DNA of 64,000 nucleotides, taken from contig NC_054746.1 in NCBI RefSeq assembly GCF_018143015.1, positions 28,485,129 to 28,549,128 on the forward strand. The letters are read 5' to 3'. Shown one piece after another: positions 36,924-48,291 of the stretch. The DNA comes from Lytechinus variegatus (Eukaryota > Echinodermata > Echinoidea > Temnopleuroida > Toxopneustidae). The notes beneath the pieces are model-generated. The model did no database searches. It was not told where the DNA came from and saw only the letters and a program-made list of their open reading frames with translations. A program made the translations under genes and the position numbers. Numbering within the stretch: the first letter of the stretch is position 1; each line of letters starts with the position of its first letter.

Positions 36924-39900
36924 TCAGGCAGGCATTTCATCAATTTTGCTGTATAAAAAGAGAAAAAAATGATATCTAATTGGTATGATAAAATTTCATT
37001 TTCAAAGCTGTTTAATTCTATTTTAACAACAAAACAATGTATAGATTTAATGAAACAATGTATATTTTTTTTTAAATTGCAGTTATCTGAAAACTACAAC
37101 TGGCATGACATTTTGTAAAGCAGTTTACTTCCCTGTTTATGGTGTTGATAATACAGAGGAATTTACATTTAACAAACTGCATCGTGCTTAAGTCAGAGAC
37201 TGGCTTCAAGGTTCATATGTTAAGAGGGCATAAATGTAATACAGCCTATTTGAAATTCCATCTGTTTTTAGTAATTAGTTGGGATAACATATCAAGAGAA
37301 TGTAATAGATCTAGGTAGTAACAATATCTGGACACAGGAAGGCATACCTAGACAGAGTCTTTGCCCTTTCTGACTCCACATAGTTGTGTTCATACTATCA
37401 GGGTTATTTTTAATAAGCCATGAATCGGATGGATATGAAAATAGAATTTGAGGTTTAGTGATGTAAATGATGAAATTTTAACCGAAATATCAACATAGAT
37501 TAATTTTTTCAAATCACTAAGTGCAAGATAACACTCAAGTCTGAATTAACAAAGACAAATGTATAAATGTAATTCAACACATATCATGTACATATGTATG
37601 GAATGCAGTGTGAACCGATACTAACCACAAAGTCCCAAAATGAAAACTAATACGATTGAGTGTAATACATACCTGTCTTCTATTTCCTTTGAGTGGGGAT
37701 AATAGACTTTGAAACAGTACCCACTCTTTGAAAATGATCCCTACAACAAAGAAAACAATCGCACACAATTATAGTGAGGTCATGTAAACAGGCACAATTA
37801 CTTTAGAGAGAGAGAGAGATGATAAAAGAAACAAAGGTGGGGGGCAGAAAAAAAATATGAGAAAGAGAGAGAAAGAGTGATGGAAAGAAAACAAAATATA
37901 AGATAGCAAGAAAGAATAACATGAAGAAAAATAGAAAGAAACAAAAACAAAGAAAAAAAAAACAAATACAAAATGTTGAATTACTGATCCTCTCTGAATG
38001 TACTTTCATTATGTTGATTTTTTCTTCTCTAAGTTCGAAAATGAAAGAGACAAGGTGAGTTCTCTGAATTCAATACAATGGAGACGTTTTACATTACTGG
38101 AAAACCATTACAGTACTCCTGATGCTACTGATAGTACAGTATATCATAGATTTTAATTGAATAATCAGTATGAAGATTAAATGTTAATCCGTCATATTGA
38201 AAATACACAGGACAAGCAATTAAAAATCACATCCACTTTCCTATGTCAAATTTAGAGTGTTGATTCTTACCGTGTTTGTGCATGTTGTACCGACACTCGT
38301 GATAGTGAAAGGGTCATACTTGTCCCCTAAGACAATGACATCAGGCAGAGGATAGATCCGTAGGGCATTGTCATAGGCCCAGTACACAGGACAGACGTGG
38401 AGGGGCAGGGGGCATAGGTGACCCTGTGATACAATGGTTTTCACAAACTGTAAGAAATTAGGAAAAGAGAGAGGGTAATTATCTACACTGAATGTCAAGG
38501 AAAAGGTAAACATTGGGGGGCTCAAGGCCAAGATCAGGGAAAGTTAACTTTCTTGCCAGGGGGGGTCATTATTCTGTTCACAACAAACCACATTCATTTT
38601 GTACGGAACCCAAAACAATAAAAAGGCACTTTTGTTATTTTAGGGAGATTGTTTTTCTAATTAGCAAATAGCACAAGCCCCTAAATAACCTTTTTTTGTG
38701 TGTACACTTAGCAAAAACAGAATAAAGGAAAGAGAAAATCTTATTGCAAAACTCTAAAGTGTGCCTCACACAATTTTTTTTAGATTAAAAACTAGATGGA
38801 TTATTCGACTGTGAGCACTTGGGTCCATGCCTTGGCCGCTGCCAGGTCTGAAATATATCGCACAATTAATCTCAGAAATTTTCATAAAACTTCATAATCC
38901 AATCTAATTGTCACTCCCATAAGCATTCATGATCCAAATTTAGTTCTGATTCATCTTGATGAACCATAGGAGACCTGCCAACCTCTGGGGAATGAAAAGT
39001 GTTTTCTGTGATAAAAAAGAGTATTTCTTCACAAAAAAAGTGTATTTCATAATAAAATGCGTGGCGCACTCGCTCATCGCGGTGCTCAAGCTGCATGCAA
39101 GCTAAAATGCACACTGCTCTTGCAGATGAAAAAAAAATTAAACATGTGTATATCTCACCCTGGTTTTAACGAAATGATTGAAAAAGAAGTTATCTTAAAT
39201 TACATTGATCTTATAACCATATTTGTGTAAGTTTTATAAAATAGAGACAAAAAGATGATTTTTTTCTCAATAAATTACGATTTTGTAAATAAATTTAAAA
39301 AAAATTATCAATTTTTTACACAAAAACATATTTTTAAAAGAAAAAACATACTGCCATATTTTGGTTGCAAACACGTACTAAATACGCCAAAAACGTACTG
39401 GTTGGCAGGTTTGCCATAGCCTTTATGACCTTTGAGTGGGTGGAGGAATGTAAAATCCCAAAGGTCATATCAAGCAGTAGCGGACCGTGACCCGGGGGAG
39501 ACAAAGCATGATGGTGGGGGGGGGCACTGCACTGTGTGTGAACAATGCCCTTCCCCCCCCAATGCTTTGTCTCCTCGGGGTCACGGTCCGCCACTGATAT
39601 CAAGCATATACTTTGGGTAACTTCTATGACAGGATGACAACTGTTTGAATCCCATACTAATATCTTGCACATCATTGAGCAATTTATTGAATGGAAAGCT
39701 GAGAAAAATCCAGTGAGACTTACATGATCAGGAATCTCATCATTGTTGTCAGGGAAACGGATGCAGTTCCTACACATCTTCATGACAATGTCTTCTTTAA
39801 AGATGATGATCTCTTGTGTACAATACTGTAATCTGAGGGAAAATAAAATAATAACATACTCAGCTATGTATCTTCATGTGTACATAGATTATTAGCATCT

Positions 39901-42900
39901 TTATCACACAATTTCCATAAAAATATAAATATGACAAGCAAGGTTTATGAATCAAAGAATAATCATACCTGCAAGGGTTTGTAGTGAAGACTGCAGTAGG
40001 AACTTTACTTGTAATTACTTCTGTGAGGCACTCTGGAATTGGAGGTCTGTGAAGTAAAAATAACAAAAATATCCTCTGTAAAATAGCATGAAATCAATGC
40101 AGAGCTGCCAACCTTAAAAAGGAACATTTCAGTATTTTCTAAGCTGAAAATCAGTATTTTGGTGAGGAAATCAGTATTTTAAAAAAATACCATAGGACCA
40201 CACATACAACTGAAACTTTAGAAATCAGTATTTTACATAAAACTATCAGTATTCTTCTCACTTTTCAGTACTAAATACTGAAAATCAGTACTACTTGGCA
40301 GCTCTGTCAATGACACCAAACATTGAGATCAAAGAATATCATACTCAAATATTGCAAATAAATTAACACAAATACCATGTTTGAATTTATGGTTTAGAAT
40401 TTATAGGATTTCCGGGACCGTAACTGCTAAGCGTTTCATCAACATTCATCTGACAAGCTCTCAGATCTGATAACAATTTTTTGGTCTTGATTGGCCGAGA
40501 AGCACAGGTAGCTTACTGTTACTATGGTATCTCTCAGTGTCAGACAAGGACAACCTGTCAGTGCTTGTAACATTTATGGAAACTTTTCTTGGGGGTGTTT
40601 CACAAAGATTTAAGTATGACTTAGAGTCGCACTTGAATACCGAGTTGCATACTGTATGAAAGGCTTGACAGCATTGGTCAGATCGTGTCATGAGGACGCG
40701 TACTACTGTGTATCAAAAAGATCGTGCGTTGCATATCATGTATGCGTCGGCATTTAAGTGCAACTTAAGTCATACTTAAATCTTTGTGAAACATCCCCTA
40801 GGTCTTTCACAAAATTGGAAAATCAGAACACCAAACCATTTAATTAGAAGTTTGTAAACAGTCTTAAGCTCAAACATAATTTTAAAGAGAATATTTTAAA
40901 TAGTTTTGGATAGAATGTTTAATATCTGCATGTTCTGTGTAATATTCAATGTGCAGAAACTGTTGAGGTGGTATTATCGGTAGAATATCATTCAAGGAAT
41001 ACCTTGGTAGGACATTTCCTGGACCTGGGTCTTCTGGGCCAGGAACAAAGATGAACCTACTCTGCTCTACCAGGGAACTGAACTCACAGATCATGTTAGC
41101 AAGGGTCTGGAATGATTCTGAAAAGAAAGATAAACAAAGAATCATCATTTTAAATTGTATTAGTGGACATGATCATGTAAAAAGGTTTGTAATAATGATG
41201 AGGAATCAGACAAAAGAAGGTTCTGTAGTATGTGAAATACTAAGCTGAATTCTTTATGGATGGAAGTTTATTTTCATATTTATATTTTATATTTAAAAAA
41301 AAAAAGAATTTATGCATGCTTCTATTATTCCAGGAAAACAATGAGTATGAGTTTATGGAAGAAGCTAAACATTCTTTCTTTCCAACTTCATTGGAGTGGG
41401 CGTGGCACATGATGACAATAAGAACACCATTGCCATGATTTGATTTATTCCTATTGATGTTTCAGATAATTTACAGCATAAATATCAAAGTCAGACATGA
41501 CATGTTACTAAGAACAATGCAGTAATGTCAATGAGACGCACAATCTCTATACCTTTGAGGATCTTGTTGTGACTGGGACCATAGGGTGTTGAGGTGAAGT
41601 TTCCACAGAAGACAAAGCACATGGGAGGCATTTCAGAGTAACCGGTGAGAAGGATCCGGAGCTTGTCTTGGACATCCACCTTATCAAGCCAGACATCAGA
41701 GAGAAAGACCATCATGGCATCCTCATTCTCCTGCTCACGCAGCTTGAGCTTGGTGGAAGACTTGGCACAGGTTGCAGAGGGACCTCCAAAGAAATTAAGG
41801 TTCCCGAAGTAGGACCTGTGAGCAAAGGACATACAGTAGAGAGATAATTCATTAAAATGAGAAAGCAATGATCAGTAGACCATCTGGGAATGTACCAATG
41901 AACATAAATGATGTGTTACATGGTACATGTACACTGATAACAAAAAAGATGGCCAGTGACAGAAGTGAATTTAGCCCAATTAGACTTCTAATTCAAAGGT
42001 TCCAGGTTCATGATATTTTAGGGACGCAATTAGTCGTGATATCCGCTATATAAGCAAGTTGGTATTATAATTACTTTTATTGTTATGTAAAAATCAGGAA
42101 CTAATTTTACATAGAATATCAACTGACTTGAGTCAATTTTGCCTATGGAAATCCACAACACCACAATTAATTACCTCCATGGCATAATATAAGGAAAGCC
42201 ACAGATTGAAATTGTAACATACCTTGTTGTATCTGCTGGCTCAGCTGGAGGAAATCCAAAGCCATTGACATGGAAGACTTCATCCTCATACCATCCTTCC
42301 GCTAACACAAAACAGTTCTCTGTAAATAAACCTGTATGAAACTGGTGAATGTCACCCGTCAAGGAAATGTCATACTAGAGTCTACAGCAAACGTTAGGAA
42401 TATCTAAGTATCAAATTAAAATCACCATCAGGCATCAATGCAGAAATGTCTCCTCTGCAATCTAAACCCCCTTGAAATGAAAATAAAAATTTGTCCCATT
42501 GTTCTAGAGGTGTATTAAATTCTCTTAGATAGGAATTGTCAATGATTAGGAAAGATAATTTTTTTTTAGTCTACTTTTTCTCTTTCAAATTTTGGGGTAA
42601 AAGAAAATGTGACCGATTCGGGTGTAATAAAAGTTTTTGGTAAGTCAAATGATTTCATCAAAGAAAATAATAATCCTTTTGAGATTTCTACAAGATGAAT
42701 CTAGGATTCATATAATCAGATTGCATACAAGTATATGTCTAATCATGCATAAGATGTCTGAGCACTCATATGCAGTAGAAAAAATGATTATATACTGATC
42801 ACTTGGCTTAACCCCAGCCCAGATATACTACTCATTGAGTAATACAAAAAATATTTTATTGAAATCAAGTTTCGGTTAATCTTTTAATCAACATGTATTT

Positions 42901-45900
42901 TTAAAAGGATATTGCTTTGGCTAGATCGAGTTGAACAGCACCAGTAGGATCCTCTAAATAAAATTTGCCCTGCAAAAATAAATACAAGAGAAGTACAGTA
43001 TGTCAGTGACATGAACAGCATGTCAACATTAATGACTTTATATGGCTTCTGTACAAAGATAAAATTGGGGTACATACAGAAAGCATACCTGACAACCCTG
43101 AGAGCCAAGAAATGGGAACAAATTACTAAGAATTTTTCAGAAATAGGAACAGTCTTAAATTTTCTATTTAATACTTCAAAAAAGTTTTTATATAAAAATA
43201 AAAATATGTGTATCAAAATGAAAATTGTCCTTTCCCCAAACTATGATTCCTATTATGGGAACAATTGGCGATACGATAATGGCCAGCCAAATGACAAAGT
43301 TGAATGTACATCCTCTCTGAACATTAATTGGTGTAACAATAACTGATTAGAGTATGTCAAAAATATGATATGAGTGGAAAAAATTGCAAATCCTGTAAAT
43401 AAAGAAAAAAAGACATTCAAAACAACATTTGGATAATCACAGGAAGACATGTGATAGATATCCTCAAATGTATGTCTTAACAAATTCACTAACCTCTTTG
43501 AGCTGTGTTAGCATACCCAATACAATCAGTTCTCCTAACTTGGCTGTGCTTCCTAAGAGAAATTCAACTGGTTTTAACTGAAGACAAAGAAACGGGGAAA
43601 AAACAGATAACAATGTCATTCCATATTTGAATGAAATGCCAGTGTTAATCTTATTTCTTCAATATCCATGACAAATATGTCCCAAACAATTTATTCAAAT
43701 TTAATGTAGACAACAATCATCTATTTCTTCCAATTTTTGACAAAAGTAATTTTGGACAACTTTTTCAGCAGGATTAAAAAAATATGCTTTGTAAATTTAT
43801 GTGATGGCAGTTGGGGCTCCATAAAACTATGGTCTGATTAACCTTGAGGTAAATGTATCTTTGAGAATACCACCTATAGAGTCCAAGGATACTGGTAACT
43901 GAATAACTAGAATAACTATAACAAAAGTCCTTTATTAAATCAGATTAAAAAAAAACTTGAGTGATGCAATGATTTTGTCTATATTAAAGAAATAAAAGTC
44001 ATATACAGTATCAAAATCAAGCTGATACAGCTGATAATGGACAAAATCACTTTATTGATCTGCAAAATGTCAATAATGGCTACAGAATTCATTTCTTTGC
44101 TTTGATCATCAAGATTAAATGGTAACTTTCATGAAGTGTACAGTGAAATTTCACTCAATATGATTAGTTGTCATGTTTCACTGTGAGCACCCTTTCCATG
44201 AGTTATTAATTTAAGCACTTCATGGCATACTGATCTACATTCTAAACTTAAATTTTCAAGAAAGTGTGGTTTTTGCTTTATTTGTTTTCATTATTCATTA
44301 ATCATTATAAAGGTCTACCCCTGGGATCCATCTCCCATACTTTATGCAGTTAAACAATCTATTTCAGTAAACTTCATATTGTGCTGATCTACCTTCTATA
44401 CTTTGTTCCTCTACAAAACTTTATTCTTGCTATACAAAATTTTTCAAGGAATGGGTGCGTTGTTGAGAGTTTCATCCTTAGTTGGTGTGTGTGTGTGTGT
44501 TTTTTCATTTCATATTCACTTCACTTCCTCTATAGCTCCCTTACAGTATTACTGCAAAATGGGCAATTTCATTAAAGATTATTGCTCATCCCTTATACAT
44601 GGGTTCTTCTTGAAATGATTAATCTTGGTTTACAGTTCAGATGAAAAATTGTAGTACTCTCAATTTATCATGACTTGAAAGTTCTTGAGGTGATGTTAAA
44701 AATGAGATTCAGATGGAGAAAAAAGTTGATTTTCATTTAATGGAAATTCCCAAATTAAGATTGGTATGATACTCACCTGAAACTTCTTTCCCTGTGTTTC
44801 AATGGAAGCACCCTGGACAGGGGGAGAGAACAGACTATGTCTGGATGTCCTTTGAAGCAGGATGTTATACCTCTCACGGAACAGATCTGCCTTGTACTTT
44901 GCTGAAGCATGGAGATTAGGGGCATCATTGCTCCTGAAGAAAACATCAAGGTGAAAGGCAAAGGATAGTTTTATGAGATATTTATAAATTATAAGCATAC
45001 ATGAAGATGAACACAGTCATTGATAGATCTGCGTCTTGAAGGTCACTTCCATCGAAGTCAAGAATTCTTGTTTGAACAGGATGGGCTATCAAATCATTAT
45101 GGAGGTTCAGATATCACATCATGACTAATATGCACAGAATATGTTCTCCTTTAATGCTGCGATCACTTTATTCATATGCAGTAAGGCCTATTTCCCCAAT
45201 CAGAAGATTTGCATCATGGATGAAAAATCTTGAGTTCCTTATTATAGCTATGATGCAGCTTCTACAGTAAGCCTCACTCATGACAAACTATGCTAAACAT
45301 AACACAAAAGTCAATTTCTCTTTAAAAATTTAAATAAAAATACTGCAACTAACCAAAATATTCTGAGCAAACTAACTTGGTAGATGTCACGTGTAAAATA
45401 AACTAAAATTTTCTGCACTAGAAATTTGAGGCAAGGATGTACTTACACAAGGAATTTCTTTCTGTCTGCATTGTAAGTGTATCTTGGTACTGTGAAAGAG
45501 TCGATGACATTAAACATTTTCTCATTTTCTTCCTTCCCTCCATCGCTGCATTCTTCAATGGCAGCCTCTATTATAGCCTTATCCAGTAGAGCAGAAGATA
45601 CTAGATAAACAAAAAATTCGCAATTTAAAAGGAAGTTAGCTTTCTATAATAGAAATATTTACAATCCTCTATTCTTTATTCATATTCTATTCGCTTTCAA
45701 AGATTCTATGTATTTCATTTTTATGCTCATTTATTTCTTTTTAATATTCTACTTTTATCATGCATAAAATTTAATGTAGGCCTACATATCAATTATCAAA
45801 GCTATCTCTAATCAGTTCAGTATGAGAAGAAACCCAACTTGTGATTCCAATCAAAACAAGAAACCATTGACGTATATTAAATATAACATGTGTCACTACA

Positions 45901-47780
45901 CATTAAGATGTTTGATTTTGTTTTTTACATTCTTCTAGATGCTACTCTATTTATTTCCATGGGGATTTGTTTTTGATTAGCAGTTAAGATGAAAATGGGA
46001 AAGAAGGAGAAACACATTTCAGACAAATAGCAAAATAACTGAGAACTATCAATTTAAGTGACCTATAAAGATTGTTGAAAAAGATTATCAACTACATATA
46101 CATATTCATAGTATACTTACAAGGCTGTTTCTGTACTGCTTCAATGATTTTCTCCACCCACTGATTTCTTTCTGTTTCTGTGACTGGTGTGAGAGCTGCA
46201 ACAAGGTATTTCAGTGCATTGCTGGAATAAAAAAAAAACATGTAATTACAAAAGTTGAAAAACAATTTGCAAAATGATGATTTTTTTTTCATCTTTCACA
46301 TGAATTGTTGTCAACCACTGTAGACAATTAATATTTTTGCAACATAAAAGTCAATAAACATTACTTGAAAATACGCAATTAATTGTGTGGTCTTGTGGTA
46401 AGAGGCTAGAGCATCAGACTTATGATTGTGAGGTTGAGTTTGAATCCCAACTCAGCAATTATTTCTACTTTAACCAAAAAGGCCCGATACTAGTATATAG
46501 GGTCAGCCAGCCCCAATAACAGATTAAGTTAGAAGTACAATTCTTCCTTCCTATGTCATCGGTTACCAGCTTGACGTTCATGGCGAAAAGCTGCGTAGCC
46601 GAGTTAATACACTACGCGATTGAGTTACTTGTTAACTTATAAGTTATTACTTACAGAAAAAGGACTGCAATGCAAATTATGCTGTAACTAACTTTAGTTA
46701 ATTGCACACCTTTTCCCCCAGTTATCCGATATCAAGTCTTCAATCTGTCTTTGAAATTCTGGAAATTTGGGAATGTGGGAACTTCTAGACCAAAAGCTTC
46801 GGTCTCTGTTATGTTGGTTGTTCAGCTGAACTCCGTTGGCTTCATTTACCAAATACAGAGACCGAAGTTCTAGCGCGATCTGTACAGGGGACTCAATGGC
46901 CATATGTTTATGTACTTAAGATCGGATAAAACGGGGAAGTGAATTTGCGCGACAGCCGAGGTAAGTCACTGTTTTTGTTCCTTTTAACTTGATTTTTCTC
47001 CGTTTTTTGGCAATTAATGCCAAGAGGGAATATTAATTTGCACTTTGGTTGTGTTAACTTTCAAAATTTTTATTCATTAAAGACAAAAATTGAAGAGCCC
47101 CGACGGGGGGATTTTGCATTGCAAGTCCCCTAAAGGTGGCTGCACGATAGCGAGCCGTCTGTGTACGAGGAGAAATAAAAAAAATAAAATGTTAAAAAAC
47201 TCCTCGAAACAGACGGCTGCCAGCTGTCTAGGGAACTTCATGCTTTTTTCCCAAAAAAGTCCAGGGACAGGGAAGTAACAGTATCACAAATTGGCCAAAT
47301 CATGGTCATGGTTTTGCCTTTTTTGGAAACCCCTCGTCAATTTTTGTACGAAGTGAATCAAATTTAATTTTAACCAGCCTGACATGAATGGCTTGCACTT
47401 GCAGGCATTTCACAATAATTATAAATACCCCAAAACACATCTTTTTAATCATGTTGTCTTGTTGAAACACAAAATGCTTAGCCTCAACACTCATCAAACA
47501 TTAAAAGTAAAGCTAACCTAAGCAGCCAGCTGGCAACGACGCGCCGGTCCAGACCGGGGTGTGGCTGGCGTCAGACTGCCCTTTCTTTGGCCAGCCTGTG
47601 GCTGTGACCCTGCACGGCCACTGCCCTGGTGGTTGTGATTCGATTCTGAATTTGGTTGCCAAACTTGCCAAATAAAAAATAGTGACCCAGGCCCAGAAAC
47701 AAGTTTTGAACTCACCTTCTCAGTGCAAGACCATTCATCTTGAATGCTGCAGAAATACTCGCCTTTACTTTGTCCGCCAT
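36924..47780 (-). CDS. POLE2: DNA polymerase epsilon subunit 2 (524 aa, 14 exons)
   Basis: Exons: 47716-47780, 46121-46221, 45447-45600, 44777-44933, 43494-43577, 42913-42969, 42223-42344, 41553-41815, 41003-41117, 39969-40046, 39724-39832, 38271-38447, 37673-37740 and 36924-36948. POLE2 is the non-catalytic B subunit of the leading-strand replicase; it binds the POLE C-terminus in the nucleus. The N-terminal helical domain (about 1-75, ALKYLVAAL ... [10 protein letters not shown]) is followed by an OB-fold region ([16 protein letters not shown]) and the inactive calcineurin-like phosphoesterase domain ([66 protein letters not shown]). The human protein is 527 aa and aligns from start to end. 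The last exon adds only eight codons. All introns are GT-AG except the one after exon 6, which is AT-AC (listed separately). The protein looks intact. Introns 9 and 11 are crowded with MITEs. Confidence 0.95.
37805..37985. repeat. Purine-rich low-complexity tract
   Basis: A strand-biased A/G run, starting with a GA repeat (AGAGAGAGAGAGA) and continuing as AGAAAG-type sequence, in POLE2 intron 12. Read on the minus strand it is a long pyrimidine tract upstream of exon 13, about 65-245 bp before its acceptor. The open frame across it is compositional only. Confidence 0.7.
38970..39413. mobile_element. MITE with CCTGCCAACC ends and 6-bp duplication, copy A
   Basis: Left end GAGACCTGCCAACC; right end GGTTGGCAGGTTTG. 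CCATAG flanks both sides (38964-38969 and 39414-39419). The interior is AT-rich with TATTT repeats and no coding capacity. It resembles 40100-40306 in end sequence and in the length of its target duplication. It lies in POLE2 intron 11. Confidence 0.6.
39475..39596. mobile_element. hAT-type hairpin MITE, copy A (122 bp)
   Basis: Almost the whole element is an inverted repeat: CAGTAGCGGACCGTGACCCG ... GAGACAAAGCAT on the left, ATGCTTTGTCTCCTC ... GGTCACGGTCCGCCACTG on the right, around a poly-G and poly-C centre. A perfect 8-bp duplication ATATCAAG flanks it (39467-39474, 39597-39604), as in hAT insertions. It lies 55 bp downstream of copy A of the CCTGCCAACC family. Confidence 0.88.
40100..40306. 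mobile_element. MITE with CTGCCAA ends and 6-bp duplication, copy B
   Basis: Left end CAGAGCTGCCAACC; right end TTGGCAGCTCTG. TCAATG flanks both sides (40094-40099, 40307-40312). The interior repeats AATCAGTATTTT five or six times in both orientations. It lies in POLE2 intron 9. Confidence 0.65.
40429..40590. mobile_element. Diverged copy of the 16.15-kb MITE family
   Basis: GCGTTTCATCAACATTCATC, TGACAAG, a GTCTTGATTGGCCGAGA block, CTATGGTATCTCTC and CAGACAAGGACAA follow the order seen at 16151-16309. The right end is eroded. It abuts the next element at 40591. Confidence 0.55.
40591..40799. mobile_element. MITE with about 45-bp inverted ends
   Basis: Left end GGGGGTGTTTCACAAAGATT then TAAGTATGACTTAG; right end CTTAAGTCATACTTAAATCT then TTGTGAAACATCCCC. 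The two arms match with few changes over about 45 bp. No target duplication is clear. It sits back to back with the preceding MITE in POLE2 intron 9. Confidence 0.75.
42345..42912 (-). other. POLE2: U12-type AT-AC intron of POLE2
   Basis: Read on the minus strand, exon 6 ends in codon GCA and the intron opens ATATCCTTTT, the exact 5' consensus of minor-spliceosome AT-AC introns. It closes GACATTCAC before CAG (Gln) of exon 7. The consensus branch site TTCCTTGAC lies at 42358-42366, with its adenosine about 14 nt from the splice site. No GT donor is available before an in-frame TAA a few codons on. Joining here gives DLAKA-QFHTGL, which matches the family sequence (human KAQFHSGL) without gap. 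Confidence 0.93.
46388..46460 (+). mobile_element. tRNA-derived SINE head
   Basis: A box-like TGGTAAGAGGC (46396-46406) and B box-like GGTTGAGTTTGAATCCC (46432-46448) occur at tRNA spacing, but the sequence cannot fold as an intact tRNA. Such heads belong to tRNA-derived SINEs. The 3' limit is not clear; about 100 bp of further repeat-like sequence follows. It lies in POLE2 intron 1. Confidence 0.6.
46694..46903 (-). CDS. Possible alternative first exon or nested gene start, unrecognised
   Basis: On the minus strand an ATG at 46903 opens a 66-69 codon frame starting [20 protein letters not shown] and containing [20 protein letters not shown]; it is balanced in composition, unlike most accidental frames here. 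A possible donor (AAAAG/GTGTGC, about 46707) would leave phase 2, the same phase as POLE2 exon 1. It could therefore be an alternative first exon of POLE2, the start of a nested gene, or chance. I do not recognise the sequence. A 14-bp inverted repeat (GCTTCGGTCTCTGT, 46796-46809; inverted near 46856-46869) lies within it, which slightly favours a repeat-derived origin. Confidence 0.3.
   Translation of the reverse strand: MAIESPVQIALELRSLYLVNEANGVQLNNQHNRDRSFWSRSSHIPKFPEFQRQIEDLISDNWGKRCAIN
47110..47245. mobile_element. Hairpin MITE with AGCCGTCTGT arms
   Basis: Inner arms AGCCGTCTGT ... ACGAGGAG and CTCCTCG ... ACAGACGGCT flank an AT-only loop. Outer sequence GCAAGTCCCCTAAAGG pairs less well with CTAGGGAACTTCATGC. 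The element is about 135 bp and lies in POLE2 intron 1. No target duplication was identified. Confidence 0.55.
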
Positions 47781-48291
47781 ATCTAAGTCAAACACATTCA
47801 AAAGAGTAAATTACCCCGTAACATGCACGGTAGTATCAGCGCAGAGAGTTTGATTAAGGTACCTTTTCAATTTCACAAGTTCCCGCGGTTTAGCCGCTTT
47901 TTAGACTCAAGGTATTAATTGTTACTCCTCTTCTCAGAATGCCATCCAATATAATAAAATTTAAAGTAGATTCCCATGTTAGATTTTTTAAAATCGAAAA
48001 AAATATTCAAATATAGGATTGAATTTTCGATGAATCCGATTAAACTATTTACTGTACCTGAAATTTTATTCATAAAGATTTGAACTAGACTAACTTCTTT
48101 ACCCCTGTCGCGCGTTAACCAAAGCCGCTCGACGGAACATTCATAATTTCACCGCCCGAGCCACCGGCGCGGTAAACGCTGAGAGATAGCGATTGCAGCT
48201 AGACACTTTAGTACCGAGGAATACATCTGGATGGTTTGATGTCTAAATGCCTGATGTGGCCATCCCGTACATTGAATATAACTGAAATTAG
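47781..48291. promoter_or_regulatory. Divergent promoter of POLE2 (-) and TEDC1 (+)
   Basis: Only 511 bp separate the start codons of two genes transcribed away from each other. The region has CpG-rich islands (TCCCGCGG; GTCGCGCG; CACCGGCGCGG) amid AT-rich DNA and no obvious TATA box. GTTCCCGC at 47879-47886 matches the E2F consensus TTTSSCGC at 7 of 8 positions. E2F control is well known for POLE2 in vertebrates; sharing it with TEDC1 is inference. Confidence 0.55.

Noticed and set aside
39334-39783. 149-codon minus-strand frame as a gene
   Set aside because: It fuses POLE2 exon 11 with intron sequence and a hAT MITE by chance.
46388-46460. Functional tRNA gene
   Set aside because: A and B boxes are present but the arms do not pair well enough for a cloverleaf, and the 3' side runs into repeat sequence. 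It is better read as a SINE head.
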